This document shows, piece after piece, positions 8,755-15,269 of a stretch of 17,857 nt of DNA (its first letter is position 1; every line of letters starts with the position of its first letter). Source of the DNA: Methanocorpusculum sp. Its GTDB lineage: Archaea > Halobacteriota > Methanomicrobia > Methanomicrobiales > Methanocorpusculaceae. The notes under the pieces were generated by a model that did no database searches, was not told the origin of the DNA, and saw only the letters and a program-made list of their open reading frames with translations. The translations under genes were made by a program, and so were the position numbers. The stretch lies in NCBI GenBank assembly GCA_029986255.1, contig DALTYD010000019.1:1-17857 (forward strand). Reading direction: 5' to 3'.

Positions 8755-9336
8755 ATGACAGGATTAAACTATTTCGCGGTAGAATCTACGGAGGATGGTT
8801 CCGATAACTACAAAAAAATTGCCACGACAGTGTTACAGGATCACAATCTACTTTCAATTGTAAAAGGATTGCACATTTATATTGATCCAGAATATCCATT
8901 ATTTGTGGCAACTGGCTTGATCCGTCCTCCACGAGCAGCAATCCGGATATCGGATATAGGCAATGTACTAAGGCAGAACAACAAAGCAACAATTGCAATA
9001 GGAGATGAGACCTATCTTGCCGCGATGCTGAAGGTACTCTGGAACCGATTCGGTCACAACAATGTGGATCAACCAGATCGATTTACTGTCATCGTCAACA
9101 ATGTAGAGATACCAAAAGACATCGAAGATTGGATTGTCATCGATCCAGCCGAGTCTCTGTTTAAAGATCTGATTTATGCAATTCAGGTAATCGCACCAGA
9201 AGGATTCAAAGTCCGTCAAGAAAATTATGGAACTGATCGTTTCTCCTATGCAGCTAGTGAGAATACACTTCAAGCAGAGTATGTGGACCGAATTATTTCT
9301 GACCAATTCACACTCATGGAGGAGATATTGCAATGA
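8755..9336 (+). CDS. mmp17: Methanogenesis marker protein 17 (MCR activation complex component)
   Basis: The 193-residue protein matches Mmp17, reported as a component of the ATP-dependent MCR activation complex together with McrC, Mmp7, Mmp3 and A2. Family-typical features are LFVATGLIRPPRAAIRISD (near 50-68) and the DW.VIDPAESLFKDLIYA segment. The sequence contains no cysteine at all, so in this organism it cannot ligate an iron-sulfur cluster through thiolate; it may act as a scaffold. No membrane segment is seen. The ATG directly follows the mmp15 stop and has a GGAGGTG site. Its end overlaps the mmp7 start by ATGA. Confidence 0.88.
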   Translation: MTGLNYFAVESTEDGSDNYKKIATTVLQDHNLLSIVKGLHIYIDPEYPLFVATGLIRPPRAAIRISDIGNVLRQNNKATIAIGDETYLAAMLKVLWNRFGHNNVDQPDRFTVIVNNVEIPKDIEDWIVIDPAESLFKDLIYAIQVIAPEGFKVRQENYGTDRFSYAASENTLQAEYVDRIISDQFTLMEEILQ

Positions 9337-10271
9337 TTCTTGTCCCAGTGACGTACAAAGGAGGGGTGTATCGACTTGATGAGGTCATTGACTACATTGA
9401 GGATCTTGGAGGTTACATTGTTCAGAGGCACAACATTGCCAACGAAGTTGTATTGCACGTAATGATGCCACAAGACGACATCAAAGGGCTGAAGGAATTT
9501 TCGAGACCCCTTGCAGGAGAAGTTCAAACCTCTCCTCTAGTCGGAACAGAAATTGCTGTAATAATTCCAAGCCTAGAAATTCACCATTTACCTCATTCAG
9601 CTTGTGATGTTGCCGAATATCTACGCAGTCATGGATCAAAATCAAACATTCTTGGAATGGCCAGAGGCTTTGGAAAACGCATCTCACAAATCAATGATGA
9701 GGAACGCGATCTGATCAATGAGCACGATATGGCAATCTATGTACTCGGTAACTTTGCAACCTGCATTGAAAAGAAGTTCACAAAACTGCGCCGTGGAGTG
9801 ACAGTACCAATAATCCTGACCGGTGGACCCTCAAGCGAGCAGCTAGAGAAACAAACTGAACCACCAGCAGCGGGTTATGTAGGAGGTCTTGGGAGATTCA
9901 TGCATAGGACACAGACAGAAAAAGATATTCACAGATTAGATCGAATGATCGATGAAGTGGTACGGGTTATCTCAGAGAGACGGAAAGAACTATCGCATGA
10001 TCCACTATCGGTTTCACCTGCACGAATTCAGGACATAATCAACCAAAATATCCAAGAATTAGAGAATGTGTACTCACCATCACCAATAGTGGTACAGCTA
10101 ACAGGGTTGCGGGTAAAACTCAACTATGATGAGTATGCGCAATGTATTCGAGATCTAGTAATTGAGGATGGTATTAAGATTGATGATGTGGCAGATGTCC
10201 TGCCATCCAGAATGCGCAACTACATTCTGATCCGTATTCGGAAACTTTCAGAAACAAATATTGTTGTATAA
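9333..10271 (+). CDS. mmp7: Methanogenesis marker protein 7 (MCR activation complex component)
   Basis: This 312-residue protein belongs to the Mmp7 family, a core subunit of the MCR activation complex that, with McrC and others, carries an electron path of complex iron-sulfur clusters toward F430. Recognisable segments are the N-terminal VYRLDEVIDYIEDLGGYI, the ARGFGKRISQIN motif (110-121), YVLGNFATCIEKKF (136-149) and VPIILTGGPSSE. There are three cysteines: C91, C144 and C271; C144 lies in the most conserved stretch and is the best ligand candidate. GGAGGAGAT (9318-9326) is the ribosome site and the ATG overlaps the mmp17 stop. It is the last gene of the operon. mcrC itself is not in this window and normally sits in the mcr operon. 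Confidence 0.9.
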   Translation: MILVPVTYKGGVYRLDEVIDYIEDLGGYIVQRHNIANEVVLHVMMPQDDIKGLKEFSRPLAGEVQTSPLVGTEIAVIIPSLEIHHLPHSACDVAEYLRSHGSKSNILGMARGFGKRISQINDEERDLINEHDMAIYVLGNFATCIEKKFTKLRRGVTVPIILTGGPSSEQLEKQTEPPAAGYVGGLGRFMHRTQTEKDIHRLDRMIDEVVRVISERRKELSHDPLSVSPARIQDIINQNIQELENVYSPSPIVVQLTGLRVKLNYDEYAQCIRDLVIEDGIKIDDVADVLPSRMRNYILIRIRKLSETNIVV

Positions 10272-10617
10272 TAAAAAAGGATAAAATTTTCAAAGATATT
10301 TTGAACGCAATATTTCTTGTAAATTCATCATTTGTGGCAAATGCTTACTGAGTAGCACCAGATACATCAAAGAGGCTGTGTGAACAAGTTGTTCGATTGC
10401 TGAGATACATGAAAGAAGGGTGAGTACACGTCTACCTACAAGGAGGTAGCATGTTCTGGGAATCTATACTTGATAAGATTTAACAAGACGAGAGGTGTGG
10501 AGATTGCCTGTCTTTGGGCTGATGTGCACAGCCGAATCAGAAGCGAAAATAAAACATTTCATCAAATCGACGTCCATTATTAAGAGAGGAACTCCATCAA
10601 ATTGAAGATAGAATTCA
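10272..10617. other. Structured spacer between mmp7 and the convergent CofE-like gene
   Basis: This 346-bp gap has no full gene. Short T runs after the mmp7 stop (near 10287 and 10301) could end the operon. From about 10340 the DNA is less AT-rich than other spacers here. It contains a hairpin CTACCT/AGGTAG (10432-10437, 10444-10449) that includes part of a GGAGGT site, a 10-codon ATG frame at 10451-10483, a second hairpin GGCTG/CAGCC (10517-10521, 10529-10533), and a frame open without a start codon from 10413 to a TAA near 10580. It may be a decayed gene or a structured RNA; no known RNA family was recognised. Confidence 0.4.
10544..10554 (-). terminator. Possible terminator of the CofE-like operon
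   Basis: On the - strand, downstream of the CofE-like stop codon, the sequence reads as a T-rich run (GTTTTATTTTC), the usual archaeal terminator type. There is no strong hairpin next to it, and the run is short, so support is weak. Confidence 0.25.
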
Positions 10618-11412
10618 TCAGACATTTTTCGTTAGACTTCCAAGGAAAAGATCCTTATCAGGAGGGATGGATTCAATTGGGATATTTTCTGCAAACGTAT
10701 ATGGATAGCCACGAATAAGAACCACTGGTACTCCTTCATTTGTTTCTCCCATTAGAAGTTCAGCCGTTGATGCAAGTGAGTCTGCAATGGCACGATGAGT
10801 CACCTGCAACTCATGACCAAAGAGATCGAGCTTTCCGCGTTCATCTGTGATTGGGAGAAGGCCAGAACAACCAATTGCAACACCAGAAACGCCAAGCCGC
10901 ATCGCATGAATGCGCGAATCAATGATGATCACGGCAACCTCTTTACCGATACGCTCCTGAATTTCTTTTCGTATGCGGTCTGCACTTGCGTCTGCATTTT
11001 CAGGTAAACGGGTAACCCATCCCTCTGGGGCGTTAGATACGTCAACACCCGCATTTGGAAGCACAAGATTCCCACGCAAAGATAATAAAAATCCAGGAAT
11101 ACCACCAAGGATTTCATCACTCTCCTCAATTACAATCTCAGCAATCCTTGGATCAATATCATATTTTTCAGCAAACATTTTGGCAGTTTCTCCCGGAATG
11201 ATATCAGCGAGTCGTACATTTCGTCCTTCAGTAGTGGATAAAGGTGATTCCGCAAAGAGAAGAATATCATTGTCACGAATATTTTCAGCCTCTGTATCTT
11301 CAACAGCTGCAATCACCCGTCCAACAATATCATCACCAGACTCGAGAAGGCCAGTCGCAACACCATACACAGAAAAACAGGAATTCATTGCAATATCTAT
11401 TGTATTCTGCAT
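10618..11412 (-). CDS. CofE-family protein (coenzyme F420-0:L-glutamate ligase-like), divergent
   Basis: This 264-residue protein has the fold-typical stretches of F420-0:gamma-glutamyl ligases, which add glutamate to F420-0 using GTP: ESGDDIVGRVI (24-34), STTEGR (59-64), VIEESDEIL (94-102), NAGVDVSN (120-127) and MGETNEGVPVVLIRG (221-235). The metal/nucleotide motif usually written DTxGRxxRxG is changed to DSRIHAMRLG (165-174), keeping D, R and G but losing the GR step. It may be a true CofE of a methanogen subtype or a paralogue with another acceptor. The ATG at 11412 has no clear ribosome site. An in-frame ATG at residue 9 fits the family length as well. It is the last gene of a three-gene operon, 23 bases after the DUF5814-like gene. 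Confidence 0.75.
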   Translation of the reverse strand: MQNTIDIAMNSCFSVYGVATGLLESGDDIVGRVIAAVEDTEAENIRDNDILLFAESPLSTTEGRNVRLADIIPGETAKMFAEKYDIDPRIAEIVIEESDEILGGIPGFLLSLRGNLVLPNAGVDVSNAPEGWVTRLPENADASADRIRKEIQERIGKEVAVIIIDSRIHAMRLGVSGVAIGCSGLLPITDERGKLDLFGHELQVTHRAIADSLASTAELLMGETNEGVPVVLIRGYPYTFAENIPIESIPPDKDLFLGSLTKNV

Positions 11413-11435
11413 ATCAATAAAGATGGTGAAAACAA

Positions 11436-11888
11436 TCAGCGAGAAATTTGATGGATATGTTTACTAGAAATTCTGGATAGGGCCTTCCGCCCAGCAAGAT
11501 CAGAAACACTACGTATAATTTCCAGAAGATGAACAGATTCCTCTAAAAAGCTGAGTATATCCGCAGGGAACAGATCAATACCATACTCTTCACGGAGATA
11601 AATGTGAATATCTCTATGATCGAATCCCTGTTCCCGGAGTTCCAGAACAGTAATTACAAACTTTCGTTCCGGACACCCACAGAGAGGTGAATCACGGCAG
11701 TTGCAATCAAGAAAATCTTTGTAAAAATGGAGAAGCATATCTCGCGTTAATGAGTCCAAACAATCAATATTGAGTGAACCCATGATGAGTTCCATATTTA
11801 TTGGATGAAAGGCTCCCTCAGGCAACCGACATCCTGCTACCCGCTGAAGTTTATTAATGTAGCGAAATCGGGCACGATCTACAATCAC
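11436..11888 (-). CDS. Small DUF5814-like cysteine-motif protein
   Basis: A 150-residue protein starting with GTG. Its centre, CNCRDSPLCGCPERKF (62-77 of the product, including two CxC pairs), resembles the cysteine motif of the DUF5814 domain that ends many archaeal superfamily II helicases. Here the domain stands alone with no helicase motifs. The four cysteines suggest zinc or iron-sulfur binding; this is not shown. The rest is predicted helical, with an ILSFLEESVHLLEII stretch. The GTG overlaps the stop of the DUF2150 gene (GTGA), so the pair is probably translationally coupled. Function unknown. Confidence 0.7.
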   Translation of the reverse strand: MIVDRARFRYINKLQRVAGCRLPEGAFHPINMELIMGSLNIDCLDSLTRDMLLHFYKDFLDCNCRDSPLCGCPERKFVITVLELREQGFDHRDIHIYLREEYGIDLFPADILSFLEESVHLLEIIRSVSDLAGRKALSRISSKHIHQISR

Positions 11889-12529
11889 AAGACTTCCCCA
11901 GCTTCCTCATCGAAGTTTTTTAAGGATTTCATGGCACCGGCAATGCGTTCCACTTCAACAAGCCACTCCTCAAAAAGTGTAGGTTCATCGAGATCCTTGA
12001 CATATTTTCCACAACATGACGCATCATTAATAACAGCAGCACCAATCGAGGCTACAAGATCCAATGCCCTGTCAGGATCGGTATCAAATATCTTGCGACC
12101 TTCCTTCACAAGGGATTTGATCTCTTCATTAGAAGGATATGCTTCATTCAGATACTTCTGGCAAGCTGCAAACAGCACTAGCAGAGACACCTGCATAGAA
12201 CCAACAATCTCTGCAATATCAGATTGAGGAAGTTCTGCCATCACAATTTCTTCAACACCACGAAGTTTAATACAGGAATCTTCTAGAGATACTCGACCAT
12301 TCTGATACAGACGGATGATTTTGATTGTTGCAAGTGTAATATCCTCACAGAACCCATCAAGAATGCGGTATCCCTCAGGTATCTCATCACTGTCCTCATT
12401 ATCGGAAAAATCCGCTTTAGCAAGGGTGTTCAGCCAATTGTCCCAGCGTTCCTGATTATAAAATATATAGAAAAGCTTTGCCGAGTTGCCAAATCCAATC
12501 GTTTTTTTGGAAGATTTCTTTTTAACCAT
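11885..12529 (-). CDS. DUF2150 family protein, function unknown
   Basis: A 214-residue archaeal protein that fits DUF2150, a methanogen/haloarchaea family without known activity. Visible marks are the N-terminal FYNQERWDNWLNTL (28-41), an acidic stretch, LATIKIIRLYQNGRVSLEDSCIKL and a C-terminal helical region with a C-C pair (NDASCCGKY). The start has a lysine/serine-rich leader (MVKKKSSKKT). No signal peptide or membrane segment is convincing. First gene of the - strand operon and divergent from the LarE-like gene across a 148-bp promoter region. Confidence 0.75.
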   Translation of the reverse strand: MVKKKSSKKTIGFGNSAKLFYIFYNQERWDNWLNTLAKADFSDNEDSDEIPEGYRILDGFCEDITLATIKIIRLYQNGRVSLEDSCIKLRGVEEIVMAELPQSDIAEIVGSMQVSLLVLFAACQKYLNEAYPSNEEIKSLVKEGRKIFDTDPDRALDLVASIGAAVINDASCCGKYVKDLDEPTLFEEWLVEVERIAGAMKSLKNFDEEAGEVL

Positions 12530-12613
12530 ATCTCACATTAAATAGTTCTGTCCAGATTCATATAGATGTTGTGATATTCCTGCACAAAATTAGAGTAGAT
12601 GCATAGAAACACA

Positions 12614-12623
12614 GATATAAACC
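12614..12623 (-). promoter_or_regulatory. Candidate TATA box for the DUF2150 operon
   Basis: Read on the - strand, this is GGTTTATATC, a good match to archaeal box A. Transcription would start near 12590, leaving a leader of about 60 bases before the ATG at 12529. Confidence 0.4.
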
Positions 12624-12627
12624 ATTG

Positions 12628-12658
12628 CATATTTATTGATTCAGAGTAAATACTGAAT
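12628..12658 (+). promoter_or_regulatory. Candidate promoter and operator of the larE-like/thiI operon
   Basis: CATATTTATTG (12628-12638) is a TATA-like element. Directly downstream lies the inverted repeat ATTCAG (12639-12644), 8-base spacer, CTGAAT (12653-12658). An inverted repeat between TATA box and transcription start is where archaeal repressors commonly bind, so regulation of this operon is plausible. No regulator gene is adjacent. Confidence 0.4.
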
Positions 12659-12677
12659 ACATTAGGATGTTCACATA

Positions 12678-13466
12678 GTGAATGAAAATCATTCAATAAT
12701 TCCAACAAAACTTGAATTGATATTGCAAAGACGGGCACCACTACTAATCGCACTCTCAGGAGGGCAAGATAGTAGTGTCCTCCTAGCAACAGCAAAGACG
12801 TTGGATCTTCCGATAGAAGCTGCAACGATCATATCAGAGTTCGCAATTCCTGAAGAAATTGGACGAGCTAAGATAATGTGCAAACAATTAGGAGTATCTT
12901 GGACCCCAATTAAGATTCAGTTGCTTAAAGACATAAAAATTCAATCGAATCCTATGAATCGCTGCTATCTCTGTAAACAAAAGCTTATGCAGCCACTCCT
13001 AGAGTTAGCAAATGATATTGGTTGCTGTATTTGTGATGGGACACACGCAGACGATTCTCCAAAAGAAAGACCAGGATATGCTGTTCTACATCAGCTAGGT
13101 GTCTGTAGTCCTTTTGCTGAGGCCGGCATTAGAAAAGCAGATATTCTTTTTCTTGCTAAAAAGATGGGGATTCCTCGAATTCCTCCATCATCCTGTCTTG
13201 CGACCAGACTTCCATTTGGAGTGACCATTACCAAAGAGCGATTAAATCTTATTGCAACCGCAGAAACACTACTAAGAAGACAAGGAGTGTCAGGAATCCT
13301 TCGAGTAAGACTAATCCCAAACAAAGCCGTTGTAGAAGTGGAGGCGTGGGAGATGAAAAAGGTTCTTTCAAACATCAATCAACTGAAAATGCTAGGATTC
13401 TCAAATGTACAGGTTGCTATATATAAAGAAGGATGTGTAGACCGATGGAAAGAGAGCACGCAGTAA
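12678..13466 (+). CDS. larE: LarE-like ATP-dependent sulfur transferase
   Basis: This 262-residue PP-loop ATPase resembles LarE, which activates a pyridinium dinucleotide carboxylate with ATP and inserts sulfur during synthesis of the lactate racemase nickel-pincer cofactor. The PP-loop is SGGQDSS (27-33). The family segments NPMNRCYLCK (91-100), DGTHADD (120-126) and SPFAEAGIRK (144-153) are present. Cysteines C96 and C99 plus C173 (PSSCLATR) match the three-cysteine type of LarE that uses a [4Fe-4S] cluster instead of sacrificing its own sulfur; bound cluster is an inference. It starts with GTG, with AGGATG nine bases upstream. It overlaps the ThiI-like gene slightly. No larA, larB or larC is nearby, so its actual substrate here is unknown. 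Confidence 0.8.
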   Translation: MNENHSIIPTKLELILQRRAPLLIALSGGQDSSVLLATAKTLDLPIEAATIISEFAIPEEIGRAKIMCKQLGVSWTPIKIQLLKDIKIQSNPMNRCYLCKQKLMQPLLELANDIGCCICDGTHADDSPKERPGYAVLHQLGVCSPFAEAGIRKADILFLAKKMGIPRIPPSSCLATRLPFGVTITKERLNLIATAETLLRRQGVSGILRVRLIPNKAVVEVEAWEMKKVLSNINQLKMLGFSNVQVAIYKEGCVDRWKESTQ

Positions 13467-14641
13467 TGGTGAGAATAGGCGAACTCTGGCTAAAAAGTGA
13501 ACAGGTAAAGAAACAGTTCATGGTATCACTTGGTTACAATATTCGTGCAGCACTGAATGCAGAGAATATTGAGTACAAGATTAAAGGATACCGAGATAGA
13601 GTATTAATCTATGGTGAAGTGGAACGAATTGCAACAGTCGTCGCACGAGTGTTCGGTATTGTGGATGTGAGTATCTGTATAACCTGTGGAAACTCACCTG
13701 AAGAGATTGCGGCTGCAGCAATATCCATTGCTAAAAGAAAGCTACGCCCAGGCATGCGATTTGCAGTACGGGCACGACGTCAACATGTCAATGGATTCAC
13801 CAGTCAAGAACTTGCGCGTATTGTTGCGGATGTTGTGTGGGAAAAGGTTTCACATTTTGTAGTGGATTTGGATGACCCAGAGTACGAAGTCTTTGTTGAG
13901 GCACGCGAATACGGAGGGATCGTCTATGACAGTCGCATCCAGGGACCTGGAGGACTTCCTCTCGGAACAGGAGGAAGAGCACTGATTCTTCTTTCGGCGG
14001 GAATTGACTCACCTGTTGCAGCATGGCTAATGATGCGGCGTGGTATTATTGTATCGGGTGTCTTTATGGATGGAGGGAGATGGGCAGGCACTGCAACAAA
14101 AGATCTGGCACTTGACAATGCACGGATTTTATCCACATGGTCATCAGGTAGAGACATTTCATTATGGGTTGTTAACATGGAATCATTTTTTGAAAAGATG
14201 ACCACATCCAAATACCGACATTATACGTGCATATTCTGCAAGAGATTTATGATGCGCGCTGCAAATGTACTCGCATCGTATGGAAGATTTGATGCACTCG
14301 TTTCCGGAGAAAACCTTGGACAGGTTGCATCACAGACTATCAAAAACATGCGTGTGATCACTGCATCAGTGAAAATACCTATTCTCCGACCACTCCTTAC
14401 TTATAACAAAGAGGAAATAATTGCAATTTCCAAAAAAATTGGAACATTCCATGAAAGTCCAGGCGATACTAGATGTCGGGCTACCCCAAGAAAACCTGCC
14501 ACACAATCTACAACTGAGCTGATCGAAAAATGGGAAGAAAGTATGGATCTGGATCTGGCAGAAATGATTGAAAATGCTTGCACATCAGCCGAGTTATGGA
14601 TCGCACGAAATGGAACAATATTCAGAAAATCAATAAAATGA
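13445..14641 (+). CDS. thiI: tRNA 4-thiouridine synthase, ThiI-like
   Basis: ThiI adenylates uridine 8 of tRNA and adds sulfur to give 4-thiouridine. The product has an N-terminal ferredoxin-like start (VRIGELWLKS), a THUMP region (about 60-165) and a PP-loop ATPase with LLSAGIDSPVAAWLMMRRG, where the usual SGGIDS is SAGIDS. It lacks the bacterial rhodanese domain, as archaeal forms do. The CIFC pair (about 262 and 265) and the cysteine in GDTRC (about 344) correspond to three cysteines reported as important in the Methanococcus maripaludis enzyme, which needs an iron-sulfur cluster. I chose ATG at 13445. ATG at 13466 (immediately after the LarE-like stop) and at 13433 are alternatives. It overlaps the LarE-like gene and is likely cotranscribed with it. 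Confidence 0.88.
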   Translation: MEREHAVMVRIGELWLKSEQVKKQFMVSLGYNIRAALNAENIEYKIKGYRDRVLIYGEVERIATVVARVFGIVDVSICITCGNSPEEIAAAAISIAKRKLRPGMRFAVRARRQHVNGFTSQELARIVADVVWEKVSHFVVDLDDPEYEVFVEAREYGGIVYDSRIQGPGGLPLGTGGRALILLSAGIDSPVAAWLMMRRGIIVSGVFMDGGRWAGTATKDLALDNARILSTWSSGRDISLWVVNMESFFEKMTTSKYRHYTCIFCKRFMMRAANVLASYGRFDALVSGENLGQVASQTIKNMRVITASVKIPILRPLLTYNKEEIIAISKKIGTFHESPGDTRCRATPRKPATQSTTELIEKWEESMDLDLAEMIENACTSAELWIARNGTIFRKSIK

Positions 14642-14885
14642 TGAATAATACACATTATCATAAAAATTTTCAGGAAAAATACCAAACATACAGATTTTAT
14701 TAAACATTTTTCAAATAATGGATCATATGTTATTCGCCCAATGTACTGTTTATTTTTGAGGAAATAGGTAAGGTAATATCCATAAACCAAAGACACCAAA
14801 AAGAGAATTTGAAATCATAGATAAATTTTGAGAATCGCTCGAAAAGTACCAGAAAATTCTTTCCTGTGAAAAATATCTAAATAAA

Positions 14886-14928
14886 TTCCAAAATTTTTGG
14901 AAAATGAACTGAATAAAAATAAAAATAA
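14886..14928 (-). terminator. Terminator of the ribosomal protein operon
   Basis: Directly after the L12 stop, the - strand has T runs (TTATTTTTATTTTTATT, 14911-14927) typical of archaeal termination. They are followed by a near-perfect palindrome TTCCAAAA/TTTTGGAA with one central base (14886-14902). The 290-bp gap from 14642, convergent between thiI and this operon, holds further T runs on the + strand (near 14695 and 14751) that may end thiI, and no gene. Confidence 0.45.
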
Positions 14929-14931
14929 GCT

Positions 14932-15243
14932 TTATCCGAAAAGGGCGCCAAGGCCTGCCAGAGCATCCTCTTCTTCCTCTTCCTTGCTCTCTTCTGGAGT
15001 GGGAGCCTCATCTGTTGTTGCTGCGGGTGCAGCTGGTGTTGGAGCTGCTGCAACTGCAACCGGAGCTACTGCTGCCTTAGAGATTGCTTCCTCGATGTCA
15101 ACACCATCTAATGCAGCGATAAGTGCCTTTACACGGGAGTCGTCAACTGCGATACCTGCGGCAGAAAGAACTGCCTTAACCGATTCTTCATCCACAGTCT
15201 TTCCTGCGGAGTGAACTAACAAAGCTGCGTAAATGTACTCCAT
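14932..15243 (-). CDS. rpl12: Ribosomal protein P1 (L12), acidic stalk protein
   Basis: A 103-residue archaeal P1/L12. Dimers bind P0 to make the ribosomal stalk, which recruits translation factors. The helical N-terminal dimer domain (MEYIYAALLVHSAGK) is followed by an alanine/proline-rich hinge, then the acidic tail EESKEEEEEDALAGLGALFG, the universal factor-binding end. AGGTGA upstream (15250-15255 on the + strand as TCACCT) supports the start. It is the last gene of the operon, 26 bases after P0. Confidence 0.97.
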   Translation of the reverse strand: MEYIYAALLVHSAGKTVDEESVKAVLSAAGIAVDDSRVKALIAALDGVDIEEAISKAAVAPVAVAAAPTPAAPAATTDEAPTPEESKEEEEEDALAGLGALFG

Positions 15244-15269
15244 TTATCTTCACCTATTATATATAATAA

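Noticed and set aside
10272..10617. tRNA or C/D box RNA
   Set aside because: No cloverleaf, no proper C (RUGAUGA) and D (CUGA) boxes in the right arrangement were found.
13433..13444. ATG start extending ThiI upstream by four residues
   Set aside because: The added residues lie outside the family start; ATG at 13445 or 13466 fits better, though this is not certain.
14897..15214. + strand alanine/serine-rich frame of 105 codons
   Set aside because: It is the antisense shadow of the low-complexity hinge and tail of L12.
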